This document shows, one piece after another, positions 1-9,305 of a stretch of 64,000 bases of DNA. The position numbers and the translations under genes are program-made. The DNA is from Bacteroidales bacterium. Its GTDB lineage: Bacteria; Bacteroidota; Bacteroidia; Bacteroidales; Marinilabiliaceae. Numbering within the stretch: position 1 is the stretch's first letter; each line of letters starts with the position of its first letter. The stretch covers positions 53,678-117,677 of the forward strand of contig QKJP01000017.1 of NCBI GenBank assembly GCA_003249255.1. Reading direction: 5' to 3'. The notes below the pieces were generated by a model. That model had not been told where the DNA came from and did no database searches. It saw only the letters and a program-made list of their open reading frames with translations.

Positions 1-1452
1 TTTAAATCGCACGTAGAAAGTTTTCTTCTCTAAGTATTGTTCGAAACCGTATTTTCCATCTTCGCCACCTGTGCCGGACATTTTGTAGCCGTTGTGGAAA
101 CCTTGTACCGATTCGCCATGAGGACGATTTACATAGATTTCTCCAAAATCTAATTCACGGTTTAAACGCATAATGCGATTCATATCGTTAGTGAAAACCA
201 TTGCTGCCAGACCAAACTCACAGTCGTTAGCGTTTTTAACCACCTCGTCGAAATCTTTAAACTTAATTACAGGTAAAATAGGACCAAATGATTCTTCATG
301 AACGATAGTCATATCTTGAGTTACATTGGTTAAAACTGTTGGCATAAACCAGTTTCCTTTTTCGAACTGTGCTCCTTCAGGACGTTTACCACCATAAGCC
401 AAAGTTGCCCCTTCTGCAATACTCTTTGCAACGAGTTCGTGCATGTGCTCAAGCTCGCTCTTGTTAACTTTAGGACCCATGTTTGATGTTGGATCAAATG
501 GATCCCCTACTTTATAGTTTTTTACTTGAGCCATGAATTTCTCCATGAATTCGTCATAGATATCTTGGTGCACATACATGCGCTCGTTACAAGTACATAC
601 CTGACCACAATTATCAAATCGTGAATTTAAAGCTGCATCCACAGCTGCATCAATATCGGCATCTTCGAAAGCAATAAATGGTGCTTTCCCTCCAAGCTCT
701 AATTGTACGTGTGCTAAGTTATCTGAAGCTGCTTTAAAGATGGCCTGACCTGCCGGCGTTGAACCAGTCATGGTAACCATGTTTGTTAATGGATTCCTAA
801 CCAGGTAATCTCCTACGGTACGACCAGGACCATTGATAATATTAATTAAACCTGCTGGAATTCCTGCCTGAATAGAAAGTTCTGCCAACAAAAAAGTTGA
901 AAGCGGCGTTTCAGCAGTTGGCTTAACCACAATTGCGTTCCCTGCAACCAAAGCTGGCCCTATTTTACGCCCGGCTAATGCAAAAGGGAAGTTCCATGCC
1001 GTAATTGCAACAACAACACCACGAGGCACTTTCTGAATCCATATTTGCTCATTTTCGTTATCCGATGGAATAATATCACCTTCGATACGACGTGCCCACT
1101 CGGATGTATATTTAATAAAATTAACCGCTGCTTCAACTTCAAACTTTGCAACCGAAAATAATTTACCTTGTTCTTTGGTAAGCACTGTTGCAATTTCTTC
1201 CTGATTCGCCATAATTAAGTCGGCGAACCTAACCATGATCTCCCCTCTTTTCTTTGCCGGAACTTTTGCCCATTCTTTTTGAGCAGCCGCCGCCGCTTCC
1301 AAAGCCTTTTGAGCATCAGCCTCATTACCATCCGGTACTTTACCTACAATTGAATCATCTGATGGATTGAATACCTCAACATATTCTCTATTTGATGGTT
1401 CCAACCATTGTCCGTTAATAAACTGTTTAAAATTTAGTACTTCTTTACTCAT
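1..1452 (-). CDS. AldA-like aldehyde dehydrogenase (3' end off the window)
   Basis: NAD(P)-dependent aldehyde dehydrogenase that oxidises an aldehyde to its acid in the cytoplasm. 484 codons are visible and AldA-type lactaldehyde dehydrogenases are about 480 residues, so probably little more than the stop codon lies beyond the left edge. The motifs AWNFPF and MTGSTPAG are present, with general base Glu252 in ELGGK and catalytic Cys286 in GQVC, 34 residues apart as in the family. The cysteine-rich stretch NCGQVCTC resembles E. coli AldA. The start ATG has no competing upstream Met. A Bacteroidota-type promoter lies about 290 nt upstream. Because a GH117 gene lies about 14 kb away, a role as 3,6-anhydro-L-galactose dehydrogenase is possible; this is inference. 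Lactaldehyde or glycolaldehyde oxidation is the main alternative. Confidence 0.93.
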   Translation of the reverse strand, partial: MSKEVLNFKQFINGQWLEPSNREYVEVFNPSDDSIVGKVPDGNEADAQKALEAAAAAQKEWAKVPAKKRGEIMVRFADLIMANQEEIATVLTKEQGKLFSVAKFEVEAAVNFIKYTSEWARRIEGDIIPSDNENEQIWIQKVPRGVVVAITAWNFPFALAGRKIGPALVAGNAIVVKPTAETPLSTFLLAELSIQAGIPAGLINIINGPGRTVGDYLVRNPLTNMVTMTGSTPAGQAIFKAASDNLAHVQLELGGKAPFIAFEDADIDAAVDAALNSRFDNCGQVCTCNERMYVHQDIYDEFMEKFMAQVKNYKVGDPFDPTSNMGPKVNKSELEHMHELVAKSIAEGATLAYGGKRPEGAQFEKGNWFMPTVLTNVTQDMTIVHEESFGPILPVIKFKDFDEVVKNANDCEFGLAAMVFTNDMNRIMRLNRELDFGEIYVNRPHGESVQGFHNGYKMSGTGGEDGKYGFEQYLEKKTFYVRFK

Positions 1453-1744
1453 GATATATCTTATTTCAATACATTAACACTAATTCGTTACTATATTTTG
1501 TTCACACTTTATAGTTTCTTACTAAAACAAACAAAATGGCTCTGAAAATGTTTTTATGATATAAAGATTAAATCATCTTATTCTCAGATTACCAACACAA
1601 AATTCCTCAACAATTAACAAGTATAAACCTGTAATAGTGACGGTTAAAACATGCTCATTAACACATAAAAAATAATAGTAAAAAATGCTTTTAATAACTA
1701 GTACTTTTTAAACCATTTGCCGAGTTGCATACATTTGCATTTCG

Positions 1745-1774
1745 CAAAGATATTTAAATAGTTTAACTTAACAA
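1745..1774 (-). promoter_or_regulatory. Bacteroidota-type promoter of the aldehyde dehydrogenase
   Basis: Read on the minus strand: TTG at 1774-1772, a 19 nt spacer, and TATCTTTG at 1752-1745. This matches the known -33 TTTG / -7 TAnnTTTG consensus of the primary sigma factor in Bacteroidota. Transcription would begin near 1738. Confidence 0.6.
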
Positions 1775-1800
1775 TTTCTACTAAAATTTTATATAAAAAA

Positions 1801-1829
1801 AAGAAGTGATCTCGTTGAGGTCACTTCTT
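1801..1829 (-). terminator. Rho-independent terminator of the zinc dehydrogenase
   Basis: 13 bp stem (one T-G wobble) around a GTT loop, with A-run and T-run on the two sides, so it could work in both directions. It lies 24 bp beyond the dehydrogenase stop on the minus strand. Confidence 0.85.
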
Positions 1830-1852
1830 TTTTTATGATTTGAACTACAAAA

Positions 1853-2869
1853 CTACTCTTGGCAATTTAATAAGTATTTCATTCCTTCAGGATTGCTATC
1901 GATTTGCTCGAATAAACCTTGAATGTTTGTTAAAGGCTCTGTAGCTGTAATAATAGTTTCGAAAGGAAGATCGCTATTAACGATTAATTTAATAGCTTGT
2001 TCGTAATCTGCTGGTTCGTAAACACGAGCACCAATTAATTCTAGTTCTTTCCAGAAGAATTTGAATAAACTGATAGGCTTAGCCTCACCGTGAATAGCAA
2101 CCATAACGATACGACCACGAATACCTGCAACTTCTGTCATAATATCTAATGCAGGCTGAACACCAGCAACTTCGAATACAACATCAGCTAAACGACCTTC
2201 AGTTTTTCCTTTTACGTATTCAACTAAATTTTCTTTAATAGGGCTAACTGCATCGAAACCTAAATCTTTAGCTTTAGCGATACGGTTTTCGTTCACCTCA
2301 GAAATAATTACCTGAGCTCCTACACTCTTAGCAACCATAGCTACTAAAAGACCGATAGGACCACCACCTAATACTACAGCAGTTTCACCAGCTTTAAGAC
2401 GACCACGGCTAACATCATGACAAGCAACTGAAAGAGGCTCGATTAATGCAGCTTTTTTAAGATCAGTTTCTGCAGGTAACTTGTGTAAAGTAAAAGCAGG
2501 AACATTCCAGTACTGTTGCATAGCACCTTCGCTATCAATACCGATGAACTTTAACTCTTCGATAATGTGGCTAAAACCTTTATCTGAAGCTTTTTCTTTA
2601 CGGTTATCTAATGGACGAACAACAACTTTTTCACCAACAGCATAACCTTCAACTCCTGCACCTACTGCATCTACCTCACCAGACATTTCGTGACCGATGA
2701 TTTGTGGAATACTCACACGCTTATCCATCATACCATGGTAAATGTGCACATCTGTACCACAAACACCACAATATGCTACTTTAATACGCACTTCACCTGC
2801 TGCAGGCTCTTTAACTTCTGTGTCTTTCACAGAGAAGGTTTTATTACCTTCGTAAAATGTTGCTTTCAT
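1853..2869 (-). CDS. Zinc-type medium-chain dehydrogenase lacking the structural-zinc cysteines
   Basis: Medium-chain NAD(P)-dependent alcohol/polyol dehydrogenase, 338 residues. The N-terminal GroES-like domain carries the catalytic zinc ligands Cys37 (GVCGTD) and His60-Glu61 (GHE). The Rossmann part has the GGGPIG dinucleotide motif. The start is the Met of MKATFYEG at 2869: the frame runs 26 codons further upstream, but alignment with the family begins here and a -7 box lies at 2998-2991. Oddity: the loop that normally holds four structural-zinc cysteines (about residues 80-105) reads PLDNRKEKASDKG with no cysteine. Substrate is unknown; sorbitol, threonine and sugar-acid dehydrogenases are the nearest functional relatives. 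Its position beside AldA-like and HTCS genes suggests sugar catabolism. Confidence 0.9.
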   Translation of the reverse strand: MKATFYEGNKTFSVKDTEVKEPAAGEVRIKVAYCGVCGTDVHIYHGMMDKRVSIPQIIGHEMSGEVDAVGAGVEGYAVGEKVVVRPLDNRKEKASDKGFSHIIEELKFIGIDSEGAMQQYWNVPAFTLHKLPAETDLKKAALIEPLSVACHDVSRGRLKAGETAVVLGGGPIGLLVAMVAKSVGAQVIISEVNENRIAKAKDLGFDAVSPIKENLVEYVKGKTEGRLADVVFEVAGVQPALDIMTEVAGIRGRIVMVAIHGEAKPISLFKFFWKELELIGARVYEPADYEQAIKLIVNSDLPFETIITATEPLTNIQGLFEQIDSNPEGMKYLLNCQE

Positions 2870-3212
2870 ATATTTATATGTTAATTCTAATTGTAAAACT
2901 TCAACACCTAAAAATTGTTCGATAATATGTTTATCATACTCTCTCACCTCAAATCAATATTGAATATAGAAACTTGAGATTTTCGAGGCACAAAGATAAT
3001 GATTTTTATTGTGATGAGATTCTCCAAAAACACAATAATATCGAATATTTAATGACTTTAACTTTCATTTATTTGTAAACATGATGCATTTGAAACCACC
3101 TAAAAAATCTCCCCTTATAATCTCTTACAAGGGGGTAAATAATAACCTCACACAAGATTTATTGTATAAGATTCACTAATTTCGCGCTCTAACAATCATT
3201 AAACCTACTTTC
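2870..3212. other. Divergent intergenic region
   Basis: 343 bp between the divergently transcribed zinc dehydrogenase and the hybrid sensor regulator. On the minus strand TATCTTTG at 2998-2991 is a good -7 element for the dehydrogenase, but no convincing -33 box stands 19 nt upstream. On the plus strand TAATTTCG at 3177-3184 is a weak -7 candidate about 30 nt before the regulator start. Operator sites for the regulator would be expected here, but no clear direct or inverted repeat was seen. Confidence 0.4.
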
Positions 3213-6200
3213 ATGAAAAGGTCATTGGCTCTTTTTATCGTTTTCAATACGCTTTCTTCGTTGTTTCTAAATAGCACCCCTCTAAAAAACACTACGGGAA
3301 ATAATTATATCATTCACACATTAAAAGATCTTCCAGAAAACGACGTAAACTGCATCTTTAAAGACAGTAAGGGTTTTATGTGGATCGGAACACTAGACGG
3401 GCTTCACCGTTATGATGGCTACACATATAAAACTTACCGGGTAAAAGAATCCAATAATAGTATAAGTAGTAATATGATTATCGCTATTGACGAAGATAGT
3501 AATGGCAATATTTGGGTTGGCACTTATGGTAAAGGTATTTGCAAACTTGACCCCATCACAGATACATTTACCAACTTTTACAATCAGGAATCCTACATAA
3601 CTTTTAATATCAGTACAGATATTGTTGACATGATTGTTGACTCTAATGATTACATCTGGTTCTGCAACTGGTTTGGCTATACCAGAATTAAACTTAATCA
3701 AGAAAAAAATGCCATCGTTGAATCCATAACCCTTCACATCGAATCACTCCCAAATACCATTAAATACGAAAGTCCTAAAACGATCTTTCAGGATCAAAAG
3801 GGTCAAATATGGCTCGGAAGTAATCATAAAACCCGATTGATAAAAAATCCTTACGACCCAAAAAACAAACTAAAATTTGATACTTATGACATTGGTGCTG
3901 AAACTATCGATGATTACAACAAGGGATTAATCCTAGGTGGTGAAGGAATTGCAACTCTATCTCCAACATTAACTTCATCCACAGATTACGAATTGAAAAG
4001 CGTTTCAAAAGAAAATTCAGGTACAATCTATTGTCATCAAAATAAGATATGGTCAGGAAGCAGAACCGGTTTAAAATGTTTTGAAAAAGATAGCCTTAAC
4101 AATTGGGTGATGACAAAAAAGTACAACAGTGACTTTACAAAAAACAGGATTAACAGTAATATTATTACTTGCATCACAACAGATATCAACAATAACATTT
4201 GGGTTGGATCAAGAGGTGGTGGTGTCAATATTATAAACCTGAAGCCCAAAAACTTCACACATTTTTATCAAACACGTAATGAAGGTTCGATAGACCGTAA
4301 TTTGATAAAATGCTTGTTTGAAGATTCACAAAACAATTTATGGATTGGTAAAGAAGAAAATGGAGTCAGCGTCTTAACAAACACCGATAAGTATAATTAC
4401 GAAAGGGGCTTTAAACACTTACCGGTTAATGACTACATGAACCAAAGCTGTGTGTACGCTATAGAAGAGATGGCTACACCTGATTCGAAAAAACATCAGA
4501 GTTTAATATGGATGGGCACTTGCTACCCAACCTATTTAACTGCTTATGATCCTGTTACTTTAAAAGCAATTGACCAATCTAAGTTTTCAAAGCGTTTAGA
4601 ATTTGTATTTGCGTTAAAATCGACCAACGACACTACACTTTGGGTAGGTACATATGGAAAAGGCATCTGGAGACTCACAACAGATTTTGAAGGAAATATA
4701 ATAAGGATGACTCAATTCACTCCCAAGAGTAATTCTGACTCGCCGATAAGCTCAAACATCATCCGGTATATTTTTAAAGACAGTAAAGAAAACCTTTGGA
4801 TTGGAACAGACAAAGGACTCAACAAACTCCCTAAGGAAGAACAAGTTAAAACATCCCCTAAGTTTACCGTATTCAAGAAAGGAACCACAAAACAGGATTT
4901 AAGTCATGACTATATTCTGCAAATCACAGAAACTAAAGATGGTACGATTTGGTTTGGCACCATGGGGGGTGGACTACTTAAATACAACGAAGACCCAACT
5001 CAATACGATTGGACATTTACCAGTATTACGACTAAAGATGGCCTTCCAAATAATTCAATCAAATCAATCGTTGAAGACGAAGAGGGAAATCTATGGCTAG
5101 CCAGCAATAATGGACTATCTAACTACAATCCCATAAGCGGAAAAATTATAAACTACGATGCAAAAGATGGATTACAACACAATGAATTCAGTGAGATATG
5201 CGCAACCAAAAGATCAAACGGAGAACTAATTTTTGGTGGAATAAATGGCTTCAATGTATTTAAACCGGAAGAGATTCTACCGGATTCAATACCTCCAAAA
5301 ATCTTTTTAACTGATTTTTATATTTTCAACAATGAAGTATTACCAGGCGATACGCTAGATAATCATATCGTTTTAACAAAATCCATTGAACAAACTGATC
5401 ACATTGAACTTCAATACAGTCAAAATAGTTTCTCTTTTCGATTCGTAGGTCTGCACTACACTACGCCACAAAAAAACAATTACCTCTACCAATTAGAAGG
5501 CTTTGATAAAAAATGGTACACTGCCTCACCAAACTATCGAATAGCAAATTACACCAACATCCCTCCCGGTGATTATACGTTTAAAGTAAAAGGTTCTAAC
5601 TGCGATAAGGTTTGGAATGAAACCGTTACAAAAGTAACAATCAAAGTTTTGCGTCCGATTTACCTGAGTAATCTCGCAATTATCTTATACCTCATTTTAC
5701 TTAGTGTAATCATTTATTTGATAATTCGAAATTCGAAGGCGATGGCAAAAAGAAAAAATGACATACTGATTGCCAATTTAGAAACAAAGAAAGAGGAAGA
5801 ATTATCAAAATTTAGATTGCAATTCTTCACCAATATTTCTCATGAATTTAAAACACCTCTCACCTTAATCAATGCACCATTAGACAAACTTATGAATAAC
5901 AACTTAAGGCTAAACCTAAAAGAAAGAGCTTACTATCAACAACTCATCAAACGCAACGTAAACTTAATGATGCGCTTAGTTAATCAGGTATTGGATTTTA
6001 GAAAATTAGAACAGGATAATATTAAAATTAAAGCAGAAGAAGTTAACTTAAATTTATTTTTAAAATCCATTTATCAAAGCTTCACTCCACTTACTGAACA
6101 AAAAGAAATAAATTTCACTTATACAACTAATCTGGAACAAGAATCTGCCTGGATTGACCCTAACATTTTTGATAAAGTTATATACAACCTCATTTCGAAT

Positions 6201-7376
6201 GCGATAAAGTTTTCTGAAAGCAAAGGAAATATTACCCTTTGTTGTGAGCTAAACAAAAGCGATAAACAATTTATCATAAGTGTGAGCCACAATGGACTGG
6301 GAATTCCCAAAGGTGAAGAAGAAAAAATTTTTGAGCGGTATTATCAATCGAGCACAATAGAAAAAGACCAACTTGGAGGTACCGGTATTGGATTAGCTTT
6401 ATCAAAAGGAATTGTTGAACTACATAAAGGCAAAATATGGTTAGACAATACGATTGACAAACAAACTACATTTTTCGTAACAATCGCTATTGGAAAAGAC
6501 CATTATGAGCCTTCAGAATTAGCAAATGAATCCACACCAGGGTATTTATACTCCCAAGAAATAATTGAAGAAATACCAGAAAAGGAAATTTCCATAGATA
6601 TCACCACGAAAAACCAGTCAATATTAATCGTGGAAGATGACCTGGAACTAAAACAACATTTAATAGAATTATTTGACCACGATTTTATAATCTATGAAGC
6701 TACCGATGGATCAATTGCTTATCAGATTTGTAGGGAAAAAATGCCTAACATCGTCATCTCAGATATCCTGATATCGAAAATAAACGGCCTAGCTCTTTGC
6801 AAACAAATTAAAGAGAACGAAGCCACTGCACACATCCCAGTGCTCCTTTTAACAGCAAATAGCACAGAAGAATCAAAAAATGAAGGATTTAATGCAGGAG
6901 CCGACAGTTACCTCGCCAAGCCTTTTAATATAGAAGTTTTAAAAGCAAGAGTAAAATCATTAATTGAGAACAGAAAACAACTTAGAGACACTTATCAAAA
7001 AGAAATTCAGATTAATCCGGAAATTAATTCAAACACTCCGGCGGATAAAAAATTCCTCGACAAAATACTTTCTATTATTGAAGATGAGTTGTCCAACTCT
7101 GAATTTACAGTGGAAAATCTGGCTGATTTATATGGTGTATCCAGGGTTTATCTAAATAGGAAAATTAAAGCTATCACAGGCGAAACTTCTAATCAATTTT
7201 TACGAAACATTAGACTAAAACGCGCCGCGGAATTATTAAAACAAAACACATTAACGGTAGCCGAAGTAACCTGGAAGGTTGGATATAACGACCTTAGAAC
7301 ATTCAGAAGCCGTTTTAAGGAAGTTTACGGAATCAGTCCATCTGAGTATGCAAAACAAAACAAAAAGAATAATTAA
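3213..7376 (+). CDS. Hybrid two-component system regulator (HTCS)
   Basis: One-protein sensor and transcription factor of the type that controls polysaccharide-utilisation loci in Bacteroidota. Order: signal peptide, Reg_prop beta-propeller repeats (repeated W-[IV]-G-T motifs, roughly residues 40-720), Y_Y_Y domain (about 750-810), membrane helix (about 817-840), HisKA with phospho-acceptor His877 in NISHEFKTP, HATPase with GGTGIGLAL, receiver with Asp1184 in ISDILI, and an AraC-type helix-turn-helix pair (about 1277-1387). At 1387 residues it is full length. It normally senses an oligosaccharide in the periplasm. Its targets are probably the dehydrogenases upstream or the GH2/GH117 genes downstream; this is inferred from position only. 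The receiver lacks the usual proline after the phospho-site (DILIS rather than DVMMP). Confidence 0.97.
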   Translation: MKRSLALFIVFNTLSSLFLNSTPLKNTTGNNYIIHTLKDLPENDVNCIFKDSKGFMWIGTLDGLHRYDGYTYKTYRVKESNNSISSNMIIAIDEDSNGNIWVGTYGKGICKLDPITDTFTNFYNQESYITFNISTDIVDMIVDSNDYIWFCNWFGYTRIKLNQEKNAIVESITLHIESLPNTIKYESPKTIFQDQKGQIWLGSNHKTRLIKNPYDPKNKLKFDTYDIGAETIDDYNKGLILGGEGIATLSPTLTSSTDYELKSVSKENSGTIYCHQNKIWSGSRTGLKCFEKDSLNNWVMTKKYNSDFTKNRINSNIITCITTDINNNIWVGSRGGGVNIINLKPKNFTHFYQTRNEGSIDRNLIKCLFEDSQNNLWIGKEENGVSVLTNTDKYNYERGFKHLPVNDYMNQSCVYAIEEMATPDSKKHQSLIWMGTCYPTYLTAYDPVTLKAIDQSKFSKRLEFVFALKSTNDTTLWVGTYGKGIWRLTTDFEGNIIRMTQFTPKSNSDSPISSNIIRYIFKDSKENLWIGTDKGLNKLPKEEQVKTSPKFTVFKKGTTKQDLSHDYILQITETKDGTIWFGTMGGGLLKYNEDPTQYDWTFTSITTKDGLPNNSIKSIVEDEEGNLWLASNNGLSNYNPISGKIINYDAKDGLQHNEFSEICATKRSNGELIFGGINGFNVFKPEEILPDSIPPKIFLTDFYIFNNEVLPGDTLDNHIVLTKSIEQTDHIELQYSQNSFSFRFVGLHYTTPQKNNYLYQLEGFDKKWYTASPNYRIANYTNIPPGDYTFKVKGSNCDKVWNETVTKVTIKVLRPIYLSNLAIILYLILLSVIIYLIIRNSKAMAKRKNDILIANLETKKEEELSKFRLQFFTNISHEFKTPLTLINAPLDKLMNNNLRLNLKERAYYQQLIKRNVNLMMRLVNQVLDFRKLEQDNIKIKAEEVNLNLFLKSIYQSFTPLTEQKEINFTYTTNLEQESAWIDPNIFDKVIYNLISNAIKFSESKGNITLCCELNKSDKQFIISVSHNGLGIPKGEEEKIFERYYQSSTIEKDQLGGTGIGLALSKGIVELHKGKIWLDNTIDKQTTFFVTIAIGKDHYEPSELANESTPGYLYSQEIIEEIPEKEISIDITTKNQSILIVEDDLELKQHLIELFDHDFIIYEATDGSIAYQICREKMPNIVISDILISKINGLALCKQIKENEATAHIPVLLLTANSTEESKNEGFNAGADSYLAKPFNIEVLKARVKSLIENRKQLRDTYQKEIQINPEINSNTPADKKFLDKILSIIEDELSNSEFTVENLADLYGVSRVYLNRKIKAITGETSNQFLRNIRLKRAAELLKQNTLTVAEVTWKVGYNDLRTFRSRFKEVYGISPSEYAKQNKKNN

Positions 7377-7406
7377 TGTAAATAATCACATAAAAGCATC
7401 CACCTA

Positions 7407-7454
7407 AAGGAGGGTGTTTGATACCAAAGTAATGAGGCATCAAACACCCTCCTT
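7407..7454. terminator. Bidirectional terminator between convergent regulators
   Basis: Perfect 16 bp inverted repeat (7407-7422 with 7439-7454), extended inward by two more pairs after one mismatch, followed by a T-run at 7456-7462. It separates the HTCS stop (7376) from the converging TPR regulator (7474). Confidence 0.9.
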
Positions 7455-7473
7455 GTTTTTTTACAAATTTAAA

Positions 7474-9123
7474 TTAAACCAGATCATTAATAAACTCAGA
7501 CAGATTATCTGAACGATCCAATCCTAACTTCCTACGCAATCGGTACCTAATAGTATGTACACTTTCTATGGACACTCCCATTAACTGAGCTATTTCTTTA
7601 CTGTTAAATTCAAGCTTAATGAGGGCGCATAACTTACGATCGCCCTGTGTCAGATTTGGAAATTGCTTATTTAAACGTTCGTAAAAAGACTCATTTACCG
7701 CCATAAACCGGGCTTCAAACTCTTCCCAGTTTTGTACGCTACTACCAGATATAGATTTAAACAATCGCTTAATGGCCGCATCAGACAAACTTTCCTTTTT
7801 ATCCACAATTGCGGTTTTTAATCGTCTGATCACTTCATCCTTTTCAATTAGCCTTAAAGCCGACGAAGCCAGTTCTTTGTTTTTAAGTTCCAGTAATTCC
7901 CTTTGCTTTTGGTTCTCCAAATCAATTGATTTAGTAATTAAAGCTTGTTCTGATTTGTGTTTTGATTTTACAAAACGAATGTAAAGATAAGCCAATATGA
8001 CTAAAGCAATAAAAACAACTAACATAATGATTAACTGAAGGCTACCAACACTATCTTCGTATTCTAACTGAGCTATTCGCTGTTCTTGAATCAGTTTTTT
8101 CTGAACCTCTTTTTCCTTACGAAATTCATCACTAATTTCCAATAACGGTTTATTGTTAAAGCTTCGGCTATCGTAAAGCAATTCATCCAATTCTTTCGCT
8201 TTTTCGAGCGCTTCATAGGCGTTTTTATAATCACGTTTTTGAACATATACTTTTGATAGCTTCTTATAAAGGGTAGGCCGGTAATTTCCATGCGAATTAT
8301 TTGCCTCAGATATACTTAGAGCCCATTTATAATATTTCACACTTAAATCAAGTTCACTTTCCATTAAATAAGCATCTCCCAAAAAGGAATAAATAATAGT
8401 CAGGTAGTTTTCATTTCTTTTTTTAAAATACTCTACCTGCCTCAATAACAATTCAATAGCCTTTTGCGACTGCCCTTGATTCAGATAATAGTATCCTAAT
8501 TCTGAATTCACATAATTCAACTTAAAATCCGGCGATTTCAAACTGTAAAAAACAGAATAACAACTATCTAAATACTGTTTCGACAATTCATATTCACCAG
8601 ACTCTCTAAAAAAAATACATAAACCATAATAACTTGAAATCAACTGCTGCCTAAGAACCTTTCTTTCTTGGATTAATGCCTTATATTCCATGAGAGATAA
8701 CTGCAAATATTTGAGGGCAGCTTCCTTCCTATTAAAATAGCTATACAACCATCCTATTTGTTCATTTAAATAGGCAATTGAGACATGGTCATTAATCTGG
8801 TCAGCTAACAACAAAGCCTCCCATAAATAATTATAGGATTTGGAATAATTGGCGTGGTGCGAATAAACATATCCTATACGTGCTAATACTGAAATACCAT
8901 TCAAAGTATCACCTTTTCGCATTAACACCTGATACTCATCCTTTAGGCGATACAAATGATCTTCCGAAAAATCAATAATGCGGGCAGCTTCAAGCGTACT
9001 AGAAGAATAGCTATTCGAAATGGAAATACTATCAATACCGGCATAAATACCTTCTACCAATAAAAAATTTGAACAAATAATAAGTCCATATAATAGTTTT
9101 AAACTATGTCTAGTATAAATCAT
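7474..9123 (-). CDS. TPR-containing membrane regulator with C-terminal LuxR-like HTH
   Basis: Bacteroidota-type regulator of about 549 residues: N-terminal hydrophobic export segment, a tetratricopeptide array facing the periplasm, one membrane helix (LQLIIMLVVFIALVILAYLY), a charged coiled coil, and a C-terminal helix-turn-helix with the segment SKEIAQLMGVSIESVHTIRYRL. It therefore probably senses outside and binds DNA inside. The frame could start nine codons earlier at 9150; MIYTRHSLK at 9123 gives the more normal signal sequence. It is transcribed divergently from the GH2 beta-galactosidase with only about 180 bp between, which makes that gene its likeliest target (inference). Confidence 0.85.
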   Translation of the reverse strand: MIYTRHSLKLLYGLIICSNFLLVEGIYAGIDSISISNSYSSSTLEAARIIDFSEDHLYRLKDEYQVLMRKGDTLNGISVLARIGYVYSHHANYSKSYNYLWEALLLADQINDHVSIAYLNEQIGWLYSYFNRKEAALKYLQLSLMEYKALIQERKVLRQQLISSYYGLCIFFRESGEYELSKQYLDSCYSVFYSLKSPDFKLNYVNSELGYYYLNQGQSQKAIELLLRQVEYFKKRNENYLTIIYSFLGDAYLMESELDLSVKYYKWALSISEANNSHGNYRPTLYKKLSKVYVQKRDYKNAYEALEKAKELDELLYDSRSFNNKPLLEISDEFRKEKEVQKKLIQEQRIAQLEYEDSVGSLQLIIMLVVFIALVILAYLYIRFVKSKHKSEQALITKSIDLENQKQRELLELKNKELASSALRLIEKDEVIRRLKTAIVDKKESLSDAAIKRLFKSISGSSVQNWEEFEARFMAVNESFYERLNKQFPNLTQGDRKLCALIKLEFNSKEIAQLMGVSIESVHTIRYRLRRKLGLDRSDNLSEFINDLV

Positions 9124-9305
9124 CCTATAATAACTAAATATCAACAACATAAGATATGTAAAATATATAATTGTTCAGTTATAATCCAACAAAAATATAA
9201 AAATGTTCAGTAATAGTTGAGTAAAAACACTTACCCTTTTTAAATTATTGTAGTATGATTGTAGAGTTAATTAAAACGAAAATTATTCACTGATATTAAA
9301 TTATT

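Larger units (their letters stand above)
1453..1852. other. Intergenic region with promoter, long leader and terminator
   Basis: 400 bp gap between two minus-strand genes. It holds a strong hairpin terminator (1801-1829), a Bacteroidota-type promoter (1745-1774), and then about 290 bp of AT-rich DNA before the aldehyde dehydrogenase start. I see no open frame with a ribosome site in it. The stretch from about 1738 to 1453 would be an unusually long untranslated leader. Confidence 0.6.

Noticed and set aside
1853..2947. Longer N-terminus of the zinc dehydrogenase
   Set aside because: The extra 26 residues match nothing in the family, whose N-terminus corresponds to MKATFYEG at 2869.
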